Source: AC-38 sp033856025
Lineage (GTDB): Bacteria > Actinomycetota > Thermoleophilia > Solirubrobacterales > Solirubrobacteraceae
Length of the DNA stretch: 64,000 nucleotides
Assembly: GCA_033856025.1 (NCBI GenBank)
Contig: JAWVFQ010000030.1
Span: 4,638-68,637 of the forward strand
Reading direction: 5' to 3'
Part shown: positions 57,721 to 64,000 of the stretch, piece by piece
Numbering within the stretch: position 1 is the stretch's first letter
Layout: every line of letters begins with the position of its first letter
Notes under the pieces: model-generated
What the model was told of the DNA's origin: nothing
The model's database searches: none
The model's input: the letters and a program-made list of their open reading frames with translations, nothing else
Made by a program: the position numbers and the translations under genes

Positions 57721-58826
57721 TTCGCCGCGAACCGGGCGCCTCTCCCGGCCGGGGGGACGGCGGCGATGAGGGGGTCGGCTTGGGCGGCGGTGTCTCTCCC
57801 GGCCGGGGGAACGGCGGCGATGAGGGGGTCGGCTTGGGCGGCGGTGGCGTGTCTCCCGGTGGGCTTTCCGGCGCGGAGCTTGGGCGGCGGCTTCGGGAGC
57901 GGGATCTGTCGGCCGCTCCGGCGGCTTTGAATTTGGTCGAGGCGCGGCGGCCGGGGGGGCCGGAGGAGGTGGCGGCGCTGCTGCGGGAGGTGTCTCCGGC
58001 CGCTCTGGGCGGCGAGGCGCCGGCGCACGTGGTCGGGATCACGGGCCCGCCGGGCGTGGGGAAGTCGTCGCTGCTGTCCGAGCTCGTCCGGGCGTGGCGG
58101 GCGGACGGGCGCAGCGTGGCCGTCCTGGCCGTGGACCCGACCTCGCGGCGCTCGGGCGGCGCGCTGCTCGGCGACCGCGCCCGCATCGTGGTGGACCCCA
58201 CGGACCGCGCGGTCTTCATCCGCTCCACCGCCGCCGGGGACACCCTGGGCGGGCTGGCCGCCTCGACGCGCGCCGCGGCGCAGGCGCTGGCCGCCGCCTT
58301 CGACGTCGTGGTGATCGAGACCGTCGGCGTCGGGCAGTCCGAGACCGACGTGGCCGACGCCGCCGACACCGTCGCCGTCGTCGTGCAGCCGGGGTCGGGC
58401 GACGTGCTCCAGTTCCTCAAGGCGGGCATCATGGAGATCCCCGACGTGCTCGTCGTGACCAAGGCCGACCTGGGAAACATCGCGGAGTCCGCGGTGCGCG
58501 ACCTGCGCAGCGCCGTCGGCGCGCTGGGCGCGGGCGACGTCGCGGTCCTTCCCGTCTCCTCGCTCTCCCCGCCCCGGGGGATCGGCGAGCTCGTGGCCGC
58601 GCTGGACGAGCACCGCGCGGCCGCCGACGTCCCCGCCCGGCGCCTGCGCGCCCGCCGCCGCCACGCGCTGGCCGACTTCGCCGCCGAGCACGGAGAGCGA
58701 GGACTGCGCGCCCTCGGCGGCCGCCGCGAGGCCGAGCGCCATCTCGAGACGCTCGACCCGGGCCTCGACGTCCCCGCCCTCCGCGCCGCCCTGGAAGAGC
58801 AATTGACGTCGCCCGAGCGACGTTGA
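57717..58826 (+). CDS. meaB: MeaB/ArgK-family GTPase chaperone for the mutase
   Basis: A 369-residue G3E GTPase that protects and loads B12 mutases. GITGPPGVGKSSL is the P-loop near residue 103; AVDPTSRRSGGALLGDR and ETVGVGQSE are the switch blocks, and VVTKADL is the guanine motif. Residues of about 7-50 are an extra Gly-rich N-terminus from a 54-bp tandem repeat; a GTG at 57849 would give a 325-residue protein of normal length. It overlaps the mutase stop. Confidence 0.93.
   Translation: MIRREPGASPGRGDGGDEGVGLGGGVSPGRGNGGDEGVGLGGGGVSPGGLSGAELGRRLRERDLSAAPAALNLVEARRPGGPEEVAALLREVSPAALGGEAPAHVVGITGPPGVGKSSLLSELVRAWRADGRSVAVLAVDPTSRRSGGALLGDRARIVVDPTDRAVFIRSTAAGDTLGGLAASTRAAAQALAAAFDVVVIETVGVGQSETDVADAADTVAVVVQPGSGDVLQFLKAGIMEIPDVLVVTKADLGNIAESAVRDLRSAVGALGAGDVAVLPVSSLSPPRGIGELVAALDEHRAAADVPARRLRARRRHALADFAAEHGERGLRALGGRREAERHLETLDPGLDVPALRAALEEQLTSPERR
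57741..57848 (+). repeat. 54-bp tandem repeat at the start of meaB
   Basis: Two units, 57741-57794 and 57795-57848, nearly identical (one clear G/A difference), each encoding an 18-residue Gly-rich block beginning SPGRG. A partial third unit follows. The repeat is in frame, so length changes would not break the gene. Confidence 0.75.
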
Positions 58827-58851
58827 CTACCTATATGGGCGCTAACGTCGC
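58817..58851. other. inverted repeat at the meaB stop
   Basis: GCGACGTT (58817-58824) and AACGTCGC (58844-58851) form a perfect 8-bp dyad with 19 bp between, spanning the meaB stop. The AT-rich middle (CTATAT) could hold a promoter for the following small gene; an operator or terminator role is open. Confidence 0.4.
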
Positions 58852-58875
58852 ACCACCCTCTCGGCAGGTCGGCGG

Positions 58876-59037
58876 ATGACGGGGTTCGCCGGGGATCTGG
58901 CCATCGTCGTCGGCGCTTTTGCCGTGGTCACGGCGGCGGCCGCGCTGGTGGGCGCGGCCAACTTCGGCACCGCGCTGGCCTTCGGGCAGATGGGGTTCGG
59001 GGCGGCGCTGATCTACGTCCTGCTGCGGCGTCCGTGA
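58876..59037 (+). CDS. 53-residue small integral membrane protein
   Basis: A very small gene with two hydrophobic segments (DLAIVVGAFAVVTAAAALVGA and GFGAALIYVLL) and a basic end (RRP). The ATG at 58876 has a GGTCGGCGG stretch before it but no perfect ribosome binding site. Its TGA overlaps the GTG of the next gene as GTGA, a coupling style common in this window, which supports it as real. No function is assigned. Confidence 0.6.
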   Translation: MTGFAGDLAIVVGAFAVVTAAAALVGAANFGTALAFGQMGFGAALIYVLLRRP

Positions 59038-59717
59038 GCACCCCGCCCCCGCCCGCCGGCTGGTACGCCGACCCGCAGGCGCCGGGGCGCTGGCGCTGGT
59101 GGGACGGCGCGCGCTGGACCGACGACGTTTCGACCCCCGCGGTCCCCGGCGCCCTCACCGCCGCCGACTACCTCGTGATCCGCGCCCACGCCGGCCTGGG
59201 CAACTGGCACGCCACGATCCACGACCGCTCCCTGGCCCAGGTGGGCGCGGTGCGGCAGACGGGCATGGACCTGAAGGTCCTCGACTCGGCCGGGGCGCTC
59301 GTGCTGGACGCGGACGGCGGCGCCGTCGCGTTCGGCGGCGCCGGTCGCAGCTGGACCGTCCGCGACGCCGCCGGGGCCCAGCTCGGCGACCTCGCAGTGA
59401 CGGGCTACATGAACCGTCGCATCACGCTCACGCTGCGCGACACGAGCGGCCAGACCGCCGGCGTCCTCGCCCCCATCGGCAAGGTCGACCGCGACTTCTC
59501 CGTCACCGACGCGGCGGGGAAGGGCGTGGCCCGGGTCTGGCGCGCCGAGCGCGACCGCGCGCTGCTGCGCGAGGACGAGACGTGGGCGGCGCAGATCGCC
59601 CGCCCGCTGCCCCCGCCGCTGGACTCGCTCGCCCTCGTGGCGGTGTGCACGCTGGACGCGATCCAGCACGTGGTCGTGAACGCCAGCCACTCGTCCTCCC
59701 ACTCCGCCTTCGAGTGA
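59034..59717 (+). CDS. DUF2510 plus LURP-one/scramblase-like domain protein
   Basis: A 227-residue protein. The N-terminal DUF2510 module is GWYADPQAPGRWRWWDGARWT (about 9-30). The remainder, about 45-210, has the repeated beta-hairpin pattern of LURP-one-related/phospholipid scramblase-like proteins (DLKVLDSAGALVLDADGG, SWTVRDAAGAQLGDL, RDFSVTDAAGKGVARVWR). A role at the membrane is possible. It overlaps the small membrane protein and the P450 gene on either side. Confidence 0.78.
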   Translation: MSTPPPPAGWYADPQAPGRWRWWDGARWTDDVSTPAVPGALTAADYLVIRAHAGLGNWHATIHDRSLAQVGAVRQTGMDLKVLDSAGALVLDADGGAVAFGGAGRSWTVRDAAGAQLGDLAVTGYMNRRITLTLRDTSGQTAGVLAPIGKVDRDFSVTDAAGKGVARVWRAERDRALLREDETWAAQIARPLPPPLDSLALVAVCTLDAIQHVVVNASHSSSHSAFE

Positions 59718-61093
59718 CCACACTCACACAGCCGCCCCCGGGCGCGCGGGGAACATCGGGGCGAGGGAGAGTGCCGAGCCAGCTGCCACCCGGGCCGCGC
59801 CATCCGATGCCGATCCAGAGCATGGGCTGGTGGTCGCGCCCGATCGCCTACCTGGAGCGGGCCCGCGCGCGCTACGGCAAGACGTTCACGGCCCGCCTGT
59901 TCGGCACGCCGCCGTTCGTCATGCACTCGGATCCCGACACGATCCGCGAGATCTTCACCGCGCCGCCCGACGTCCTGCACCCCGGCGAGGGCGCCCGCAT
60001 CCTCGAGCCGGTGGTCGGCCCCCACTCGCTGATCCTGCTCGACGAGAAGCCGCACCTCGAGCAGCGCAAGCTGATGCTCCCCGCCTTCCACGGCGAGCGC
60101 ATGGAGGCGCTGACCGGCCTGGTGGAGAGCGTCACGGAGGAGGAGGTCGCGCGCTGGCCGTCCGGCGAGACGATCGCGCTGCATCCGCGCCTCCAGGCGT
60201 TGACGCTGGACATCATCCTGCGCGCCGTGTTCGGGCTCCAGGAGGGCGAGCGCCTGGAGGCGCTGCGCCGCAACCTGACGCACATGCTCGAGTTCGGCGG
60301 GCGCCCGCTCTCGCTGATGCCCCAGCTGCTCGCCGGGCTCCAGCACCTCGGTCCGTGGCGCGAGTTCGCCACGCTGAAGACCGAGACCGACGCCCTGCTG
60401 CGCGAGGTCGTCGACGAGCGCCGGGCGGCGGGCGCCCCGGACGGCGACGACGTGCTGTCGATGCTCCTGTCGGCCCGCCACGATGACGGCTCGCCGATGA
60501 CGCACGAGGAGCTGCGCGACGAGCTCATGACCCTCCTGGTGGCCGGGCACGAGACGACGGCGTCCCAGCTGGCCTGGACGTTCGAGCGCCTGGCCCGCGA
60601 GCCCCGCGTGCTGGAGCGCCTCCAGGAGGAGGTCGACGCGGGCGACGACGCGTACCTCGTGGCCACGCTCCAGGAGTCGATGCGCCGGCGCCCCGTGCTG
60701 CCCAACGCCGAGCCGCGCCTGACCACACGCGAGGTGGAGATCGGCGGCTGGACGTACCCGAAGGGCGTGTGCCTCGTGGCCAACGCCTACCTGGTCCACC
60801 ACGATCCCGAGATCTACGAGGACCCCTACGCCTTCCGCCCCGAGCGCTTCCTGGACGAGGCGCCCGGCACCTACACCTGGCTGCCCTTCGGCGGCGGCCG
60901 GCGCCGCTGCATCGGCGCGTCGTTCGCCATGCTGGAGATGCGGATCGTCCTGCGCGCCGTGCTGCTCCGCGGCGGGATCGAGACGGCTAACTCGCCGGCC
61001 GAGCCGGCCCGCCGGCGCTCGATCACGATCAGCCCGGGCGAGGGCGCGCGCACGCGCCTGCGCGCTCCCGCGCGCCAGCCCGTCGCCGCCTAG
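59714..61093 (+). CDS. cytochrome P450
   Basis: A 459-residue haem monooxygenase. The I-helix oxygen motif AGHETTA, ExxR in LQESMRRRP, the PERF block and the haem-binding FGGGRRRCIG with the thiolate Cys are all present. The N-terminus begins with a proline-rich stretch (LPPGPRHP), as in many soluble bacterial P450s. Substrate unknown. GTG start overlaps the previous stop (GTGA). No ferredoxin is adjacent. Confidence 0.95.
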   Translation: MTTLTQPPPGARGTSGRGRVPSQLPPGPRHPMPIQSMGWWSRPIAYLERARARYGKTFTARLFGTPPFVMHSDPDTIREIFTAPPDVLHPGEGARILEPVVGPHSLILLDEKPHLEQRKLMLPAFHGERMEALTGLVESVTEEEVARWPSGETIALHPRLQALTLDIILRAVFGLQEGERLEALRRNLTHMLEFGGRPLSLMPQLLAGLQHLGPWREFATLKTETDALLREVVDERRAAGAPDGDDVLSMLLSARHDDGSPMTHEELRDELMTLLVAGHETTASQLAWTFERLAREPRVLERLQEEVDAGDDAYLVATLQESMRRRPVLPNAEPRLTTREVEIGGWTYPKGVCLVANAYLVHHDPEIYEDPYAFRPERFLDEAPGTYTWLPFGGGRRRCIGASFAMLEMRIVLRAVLLRGGIETANSPAEPARRRSITISPGEGARTRLRAPARQPVAA

Positions 61094-61103
61094 CCTGGTC
61101 CTG

Positions 61104-61484
61104 TCAGAGCGGCTGCCGTCCCCCGTAGCCGGAGTCGAGGTCGTGCCAGTGGGCGATCCCGTCCTCCTCGGTCTCCACCCAGCACAGGTACGCCTCCTCC
61201 CCGTCCAGGACCGCGGGGAAGTCGACCAGTCCGCGCTCCAGGTCGCGCAGCACCACCTCCATCGCCTGGAGCTGCGCCGCGGCGGCGCGCAGCGCGACGA
61301 ACGCCTCGGACACCTGGCGCCCGGGCGGACCGCCCCCGTTCGTCGGCCCGGCCTCGGCCAGCGCCTCGCGCGCCTCGGCGTCGGTCAGGCGCACGCGCGC
61401 CTCGCGCATGATCGCCAGCAGGCGCGCCACGGACCCGAGCGCGTCGGTCGCCTCCTCCAGGGTGTAATGGCGCTCGTGGCGCAT
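61104..61484 (-). CDS. DUF2203 family protein
   Basis: A 126-residue helical protein of unknown function. HYTLEEATDALGSVARLL opens it, and the family ending LERGLVDFPAVLDGEEAYLCWVE, then WHDLDSGYGGRQPL, is clear. The ATG at 61484 is used because longer frames run into the divergent LLM gene. A TACGGT box lies 10 nt before it. Confidence 0.85.
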   Translation of the reverse strand: MRHERHYTLEEATDALGSVARLLAIMREARVRLTDAEAREALAEAGPTNGGGPPGRQVSEAFVALRAAAAQLQAMEVVLRDLERGLVDFPAVLDGEEAYLCWVETEEDGIAHWHDLDSGYGGRQPL

Positions 61485-61521
61485 GACGCGTCCTACCGTA
61501 GCCGTGTAGCGTGCGCGCGCG
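61485..61521. promoter_or_regulatory. divergent leaderless promoters (DUF2203 / LLM oxidoreductase)
   Basis: TACGGT (61495-61500, minus) is 10 nt before the DUF2203 ATG and TAGCGT (61507-61512, plus) is 9 nt before the LLM ATG. The gap is 37 bp in all. Confidence 0.4.
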
Positions 61522-62493
61522 ATGGCGGTCGGCTCCTTCATCTCCACCGGGCGCTCGCTCGACCAGGCCGTCGAGCGCGTGAAGCTGGCGGAGGAGCTGG
61601 GCTACGAGTCGGCCTACGTCACGCAGATCGCGGGGCGCGACGCGCTCACCGTCCTCACCGTCTATGCATTGAGCACGTCACGGATCCGGCTCGGGACCGG
61701 CATCGTCCCGATCTACACGCGCACGCCGGCCACCATGGCCCAGCAGGCGCTCACGGTCGACGAGGTCTCGGGCGGGCGGCTGAACCTCGGCCTCGGCGTG
61801 TCGCACCGGCCGGTGGTCGAGGGCTGGTACGGCCAGCGGATCGACCGCCCGGTGCCGGAGGTCAAGGAGTACGTGGCGATCCTGCGCGCGATCGCGGCGG
61901 GCGACGAGCCGCCGGCCGGCGAGAAGTGGCAGACCGGCTTCCGGCTGGGCGGACTGGACCCGCGGCCGGAGCTGCGGATCTACCTGGCCGCACTCTCCCC
62001 CGCCATGCTGCGCGCGGTGGGCGAGGTGGCCGACGGCGTGGTCCTGTGGCTGTGCAACCCCGACTACATCCGCGACGTCGTCGTGCCCGAGCTGACCACG
62101 GGGCGCGAGCGGGCGGGCCGGTCGTTGGACGGGTTCGACATCGTGGCGGCGGTCCCGGCGGCGGTGGTGGAGGACCCGGCCGAGGCCTACGCCGCCATGC
62201 GCCGCGACCTGCTCACCTACTTCTCGCTGCCCTTCTACCGGGCGATGATCGAGCGCTCGGGCTTCGAGGCCGACATCGCGGCCTTCGACGAGGCGGCCGG
62301 CCGGGGCGACGCCGAGGCGATGGGCGCGGCGATCTCCGACGGGTTCCTGGAGCAGCTCACCGCGGTGGGCGACGAGGAGCGCGTGCGCGCCGGCGTCGCG
62401 CGCTACCAGGAGGCGGGCGCGACGTCGCCCTGCGTCGGGCCGATCCCCAAGACGGACTTCGAGGCGACGCTGCGCGCCGCCGCGCCTGGCTGA
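61522..62493 (+). CDS. LLM-class F420-dependent oxidoreductase
   Basis: A 323-residue TIM-barrel enzyme of the luciferase-like monooxygenase superfamily. RIRLGTGIVPIYTRTPATMAQQALTVDEVSGGRLNLGLG and LGLGVSHRP are typical of the F420-using branch. Substrate unknown. The full F420 pathway encoded at 21-26 kb supports F420 over FMN as the cofactor. Confidence 0.88.
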   Translation: MAVGSFISTGRSLDQAVERVKLAEELGYESAYVTQIAGRDALTVLTVYALSTSRIRLGTGIVPIYTRTPATMAQQALTVDEVSGGRLNLGLGVSHRPVVEGWYGQRIDRPVPEVKEYVAILRAIAAGDEPPAGEKWQTGFRLGGLDPRPELRIYLAALSPAMLRAVGEVADGVVLWLCNPDYIRDVVVPELTTGRERAGRSLDGFDIVAAVPAAVVEDPAEAYAAMRRDLLTYFSLPFYRAMIERSGFEADIAAFDEAAGRGDAEAMGAAISDGFLEQLTAVGDEERVRAGVARYQEAGATSPCVGPIPKTDFEATLRAAAPG

Positions 62494-62500
62494 CGCGGGC

Positions 62501-62944
62501 CTAGCGCTCCGTCTGCCCGGCCAGGTTGCGCGGCGGCGTCGGCGGCTGGCTCCCGGACAGGGCGGACACGCGCCAGTGCCCGCTCTGGCGGACGAGGCGC
62601 ATGGTGTCGCGCGAGGGCTGCTGTCCGGCGGCGGTCGTCGTGATGAGGGCCAGGGCGGTGTCCCCCTTGACCCTGACCCTGTCCACCTCGACCGCCGGCT
62701 GGATGACCTGGCCGAGCGCGCGCGAGAGAGCCTGGGGACAGGGCAGCCCGACGCTGCGCAGGCGGCCGACGAGCTCGCGGGCCAGGAGGTCGTCGCACAG
62801 CGCGGAGTAGTCCTTCTGGGCCGTGGCGCGCTCGAAGCGCGAGAGCGTGTCGCGGACCTGCTGCTCGTCGCTGCGGCCACAGGCCGCGGTGGTCGCCACG
62901 AGGGCCAGGAGGGCGAGCAGCGCGGCGATTCGGCGGAGCGCCAT
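62501..62944 (-). CDS. lipoprotein with an NTF2-like domain
   Basis: A 147-residue lipoprotein. The lipobox TAAC gives the lipidated Cys at residue 22. The mature part (DEQQVRDTLSRFERATAQKDYSALCDDLL, then LVRQSGHWRVSAL) resembles an NTF2-like fold (SnoaL-type) often found on actinobacterial lipoproteins. Convergent with the LLM gene, 7 bp apart. It shares a compact divergent promoter with moaA. Confidence 0.78.
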   Translation of the reverse strand: MALRRIAALLALLALVATTAACGRSDEQQVRDTLSRFERATAQKDYSALCDDLLARELVGRLRSVGLPCPQALSRALGQVIQPAVEVDRVRVKGDTALALITTTAAGQQPSRDTMRLVRQSGHWRVSALSGSQPPTPPRNLAGQTER

Positions 62945-62968
62945 GGCCCGGAGGGTACCCTTCGCCGC
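62945..62968. promoter_or_regulatory. symmetrical divergent leaderless promoter (lipoprotein / moaA)
   Basis: The 24-bp gap has at its centre the palindrome AGGGTACCCT (62952-62961), which reads TACCCT on each strand. It lies exactly 7 nt from each start codon, at 62944 (minus) and 62969 (plus). Confidence 0.55.
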
Positions 62969-63964
62969 ATGGCCCCCGAGCCGCTCGTCGACGGGCACGG
63001 CCGGCGGATCGGCGACGTTCGCCTGTCGGTGACCGACCGCTGCAACTTTCGCTGCCAGTACTGCATGCCGGCCGAGGGGCTGCCGTGGCTGGAGCGCGCC
63101 GATGTCCTGTCGTTCGAGGAGATCGCGCGGGTGGTCGGCGTGCTGGCGTCGATGGGCGTCGGGGACGTCCGACTCACCGGGGGCGAGCCGCTCGTGCGCC
63201 GCGAGCTGCCGCGGCTGGTGGGGATGCTGCGAGGCGTCGACGGCGTGCGCGAGATCGCCCTGACCACGAACGGCTACCTGCTGGACCGCGATGCCGCCGC
63301 GCTGGTGGGCGCGGGCGTCGACCGCTTCAACGTCTCGATCGACTCGCTCCAGCGCGACCGCTTCTTCGCCATGACGCGCCGCGACGCGCTGCCCCAGGTG
63401 CTGCGCGGTCTGGCCGCGCTGGCGGCGTTCCCCGAGGCCCACCCGATCAAGGTCAACGCGGTGGCCATGCGCGGGTTCACCGAGGAGGAGGTGCTGCCCT
63501 TCGCCGAGTTCGCGCGCTCGGAGCCCTACGAGGTGCGCTTCATCGAGTTCATGCCGCTGGACGCCGACCAGGCGTGGACGCCCGACGCCGTCCTGTCGGG
63601 GGAGGAGATCCGCGCGATCGTGGAGTCGCGCTGGCCGCTGGTCGAGGCGCCGCGCGAGGCCCACGCCACCGCGCGCGTGTTCCGGTTCGCGGACGGCCGG
63701 GGCTCGCTTGGGTTCGTGAATCCCGTCTCCGAGCCGTTCTGCGCGGATTGCGACCGCATCCGGATCACCGCGGACGGGCGCCTGCGGACCTGTCTGTTCT
63801 CGCTGCGCGAGACCGACCTGCGCGGCCCGCTGCGCGCGGGCGCGACGGACGCCGAGCTGGCCGAGATCGTCCGCGACGCGGTCTGGCGCAAGGAGCTCAA
63901 GCATCACATCGGCGACGAGGGCTTCATCCAGCCGGCGCGCTCGATGTCGCGCATCGGCGGGTGA
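62969..63964 (+). CDS. moaA: GTP 3',8-cyclase (molybdenum cofactor biosynthesis)
   Basis: A 331-residue radical SAM enzyme that starts molybdenum cofactor synthesis by cyclising GTP. The SAM-cluster motif CNFRCQYC is near residue 26, RLTGGEPLVR near 73, and the C-terminal cluster CADCDRIRIT with the following CLFS supplies the second iron-sulfur site. The ending SRIGG is the GG tail. Its stop overlaps the start of a further gene by GTGA. Confidence 0.96.
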   Translation: MAPEPLVDGHGRRIGDVRLSVTDRCNFRCQYCMPAEGLPWLERADVLSFEEIARVVGVLASMGVGDVRLTGGEPLVRRELPRLVGMLRGVDGVREIALTTNGYLLDRDAAALVGAGVDRFNVSIDSLQRDRFFAMTRRDALPQVLRGLAALAAFPEAHPIKVNAVAMRGFTEEEVLPFAEFARSEPYEVRFIEFMPLDADQAWTPDAVLSGEEIRAIVESRWPLVEAPREAHATARVFRFADGRGSLGFVNPVSEPFCADCDRIRITADGRLRTCLFSLRETDLRGPLRAGATDAELAEIVRDAVWRKELKHHIGDEGFIQPARSMSRIGG

Positions 63965-64000
63965 AGGAGCTCGGCGAGGCGACCGAGCTCGTCCTCGCGG
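63961..64000 (+). CDS. start of a further gene, cut by the window end
   Basis: A GTG overlaps the moaA stop (GTGA) and opens a frame reading KELGEATELVLA to the window edge. Only 13 codons are visible, so it is not identified; coupling to moaA suggests an operon partner. Confidence 0.45.
   Translation, partial: MKELGEATELVLA

Noticed and set aside
24..64000. tRNA, rRNA, CRISPR arrays and insertion sequences
   Set aside because: Reading both strands showed no TpsiC-arm pattern with a paired acceptor stem outside genes, no regularly spaced repeats and no transposase or integrase frame.

Overview
The window is about 64 kb of very GC-rich DNA with dense, mostly operonic gene packing. Stops and starts often overlap as ATGA or GTGA, GTG and TTG starts are frequent, and no gene-free stretch reaches 300 bases (the longest is 187 bp). 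A complete coenzyme F420 pathway including a fused FO synthase, an F420-type LLM oxidoreductase, a DtxR-family metal regulator, a DUF2510 protein and many actinobacterial-style lipoproteins point to an actinobacterium. The overall flavour resembles Thermoleophilia/Solirubrobacterales, but that placement is inference. No rRNA, tRNA, CRISPR array, transposase or phage gene was found.

Layout. 0-10.8 kb: fatty acid desaturase, acyl-CoA dehydrogenase, 3-hydroxyacyl-CoA dehydrogenase, a secreted protein, an ECF sigma factor coupled to an alkyltransferase, a secreted phosphoesterase, an MBL hydrolase and a membrane protein. 10.8-17.7 kb: thioredoxin reductase with YbhN-like and PAP2 membrane proteins, an epimerase, a two-domain VOC protein and asparagine synthetase. 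17.7-21 kb (minus): SDR, FlK-like thioesterase, class I glutamine amidotransferase, gamma-glutamylcyclotransferase-like protein and enoyl-CoA hydratase. 21-26.3 kb: F420 genes (F420:NADP reductase, cofD, cofC, cofE on plus; fused cofGH on minus). 26.3-31 kb (minus): DtxR-family regulator, Nramp transporter, SRPBCC protein, small proteins, SDR and aquaporin. 31-37 kb: YgfZ, an R2-like/SCP2 fusion, a DEDDh/GIY-YIG nuclease and small proteins. 37-40.4 kb: MarR, DHA2 exporter and crotonyl-CoA carboxylase/reductase. 40.5-47.8 kb (plus): a tightly coupled set of secreted and membrane peptidases and peptidase-like proteins. 47.8-55 kb (minus): MBL hydrolase, GMC oxidoreductase, aldehyde dehydrogenase, ClpS and an RCK/RyR channel-like protein, interrupted by a VapBC-type toxin-antitoxin pair. 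55-64 kb: ethylmalonyl-CoA mutase, MeaB GTPase, a small membrane protein, a scramblase-like protein, P450, DUF2203, LLM oxidoreductase, a lipoprotein and MoaA.

How the genes fit together. Acyl-CoA chemistry recurs throughout; crotonyl-CoA carboxylase/reductase and ethylmalonyl-CoA mutase with its MeaB chaperone suggest a working ethylmalonyl-CoA pathway. The F420 genes supply the cofactor for the LLM oxidoreductase. The MBL-GMC-aldehyde dehydrogenase operon looks like alcohol-to-acid oxidation.

Most notable observations: (1) the toxin-antitoxin pair is bracketed by perfect 28-bp direct repeats copied from the 3' end of the neighbouring MBL gene, and the displaced old gene end is still readable and ends in an ATGA overlap with the GMC gene; (2) a peptidase operon pairs an active zinc peptidase and a sedolisin with two relatives that have lost their catalytic residues; (3) many genes have a TANNNT box 6-10 nt before the start codon, implying leaderless transcription, including one nearly minimal symmetrical divergent promoter.
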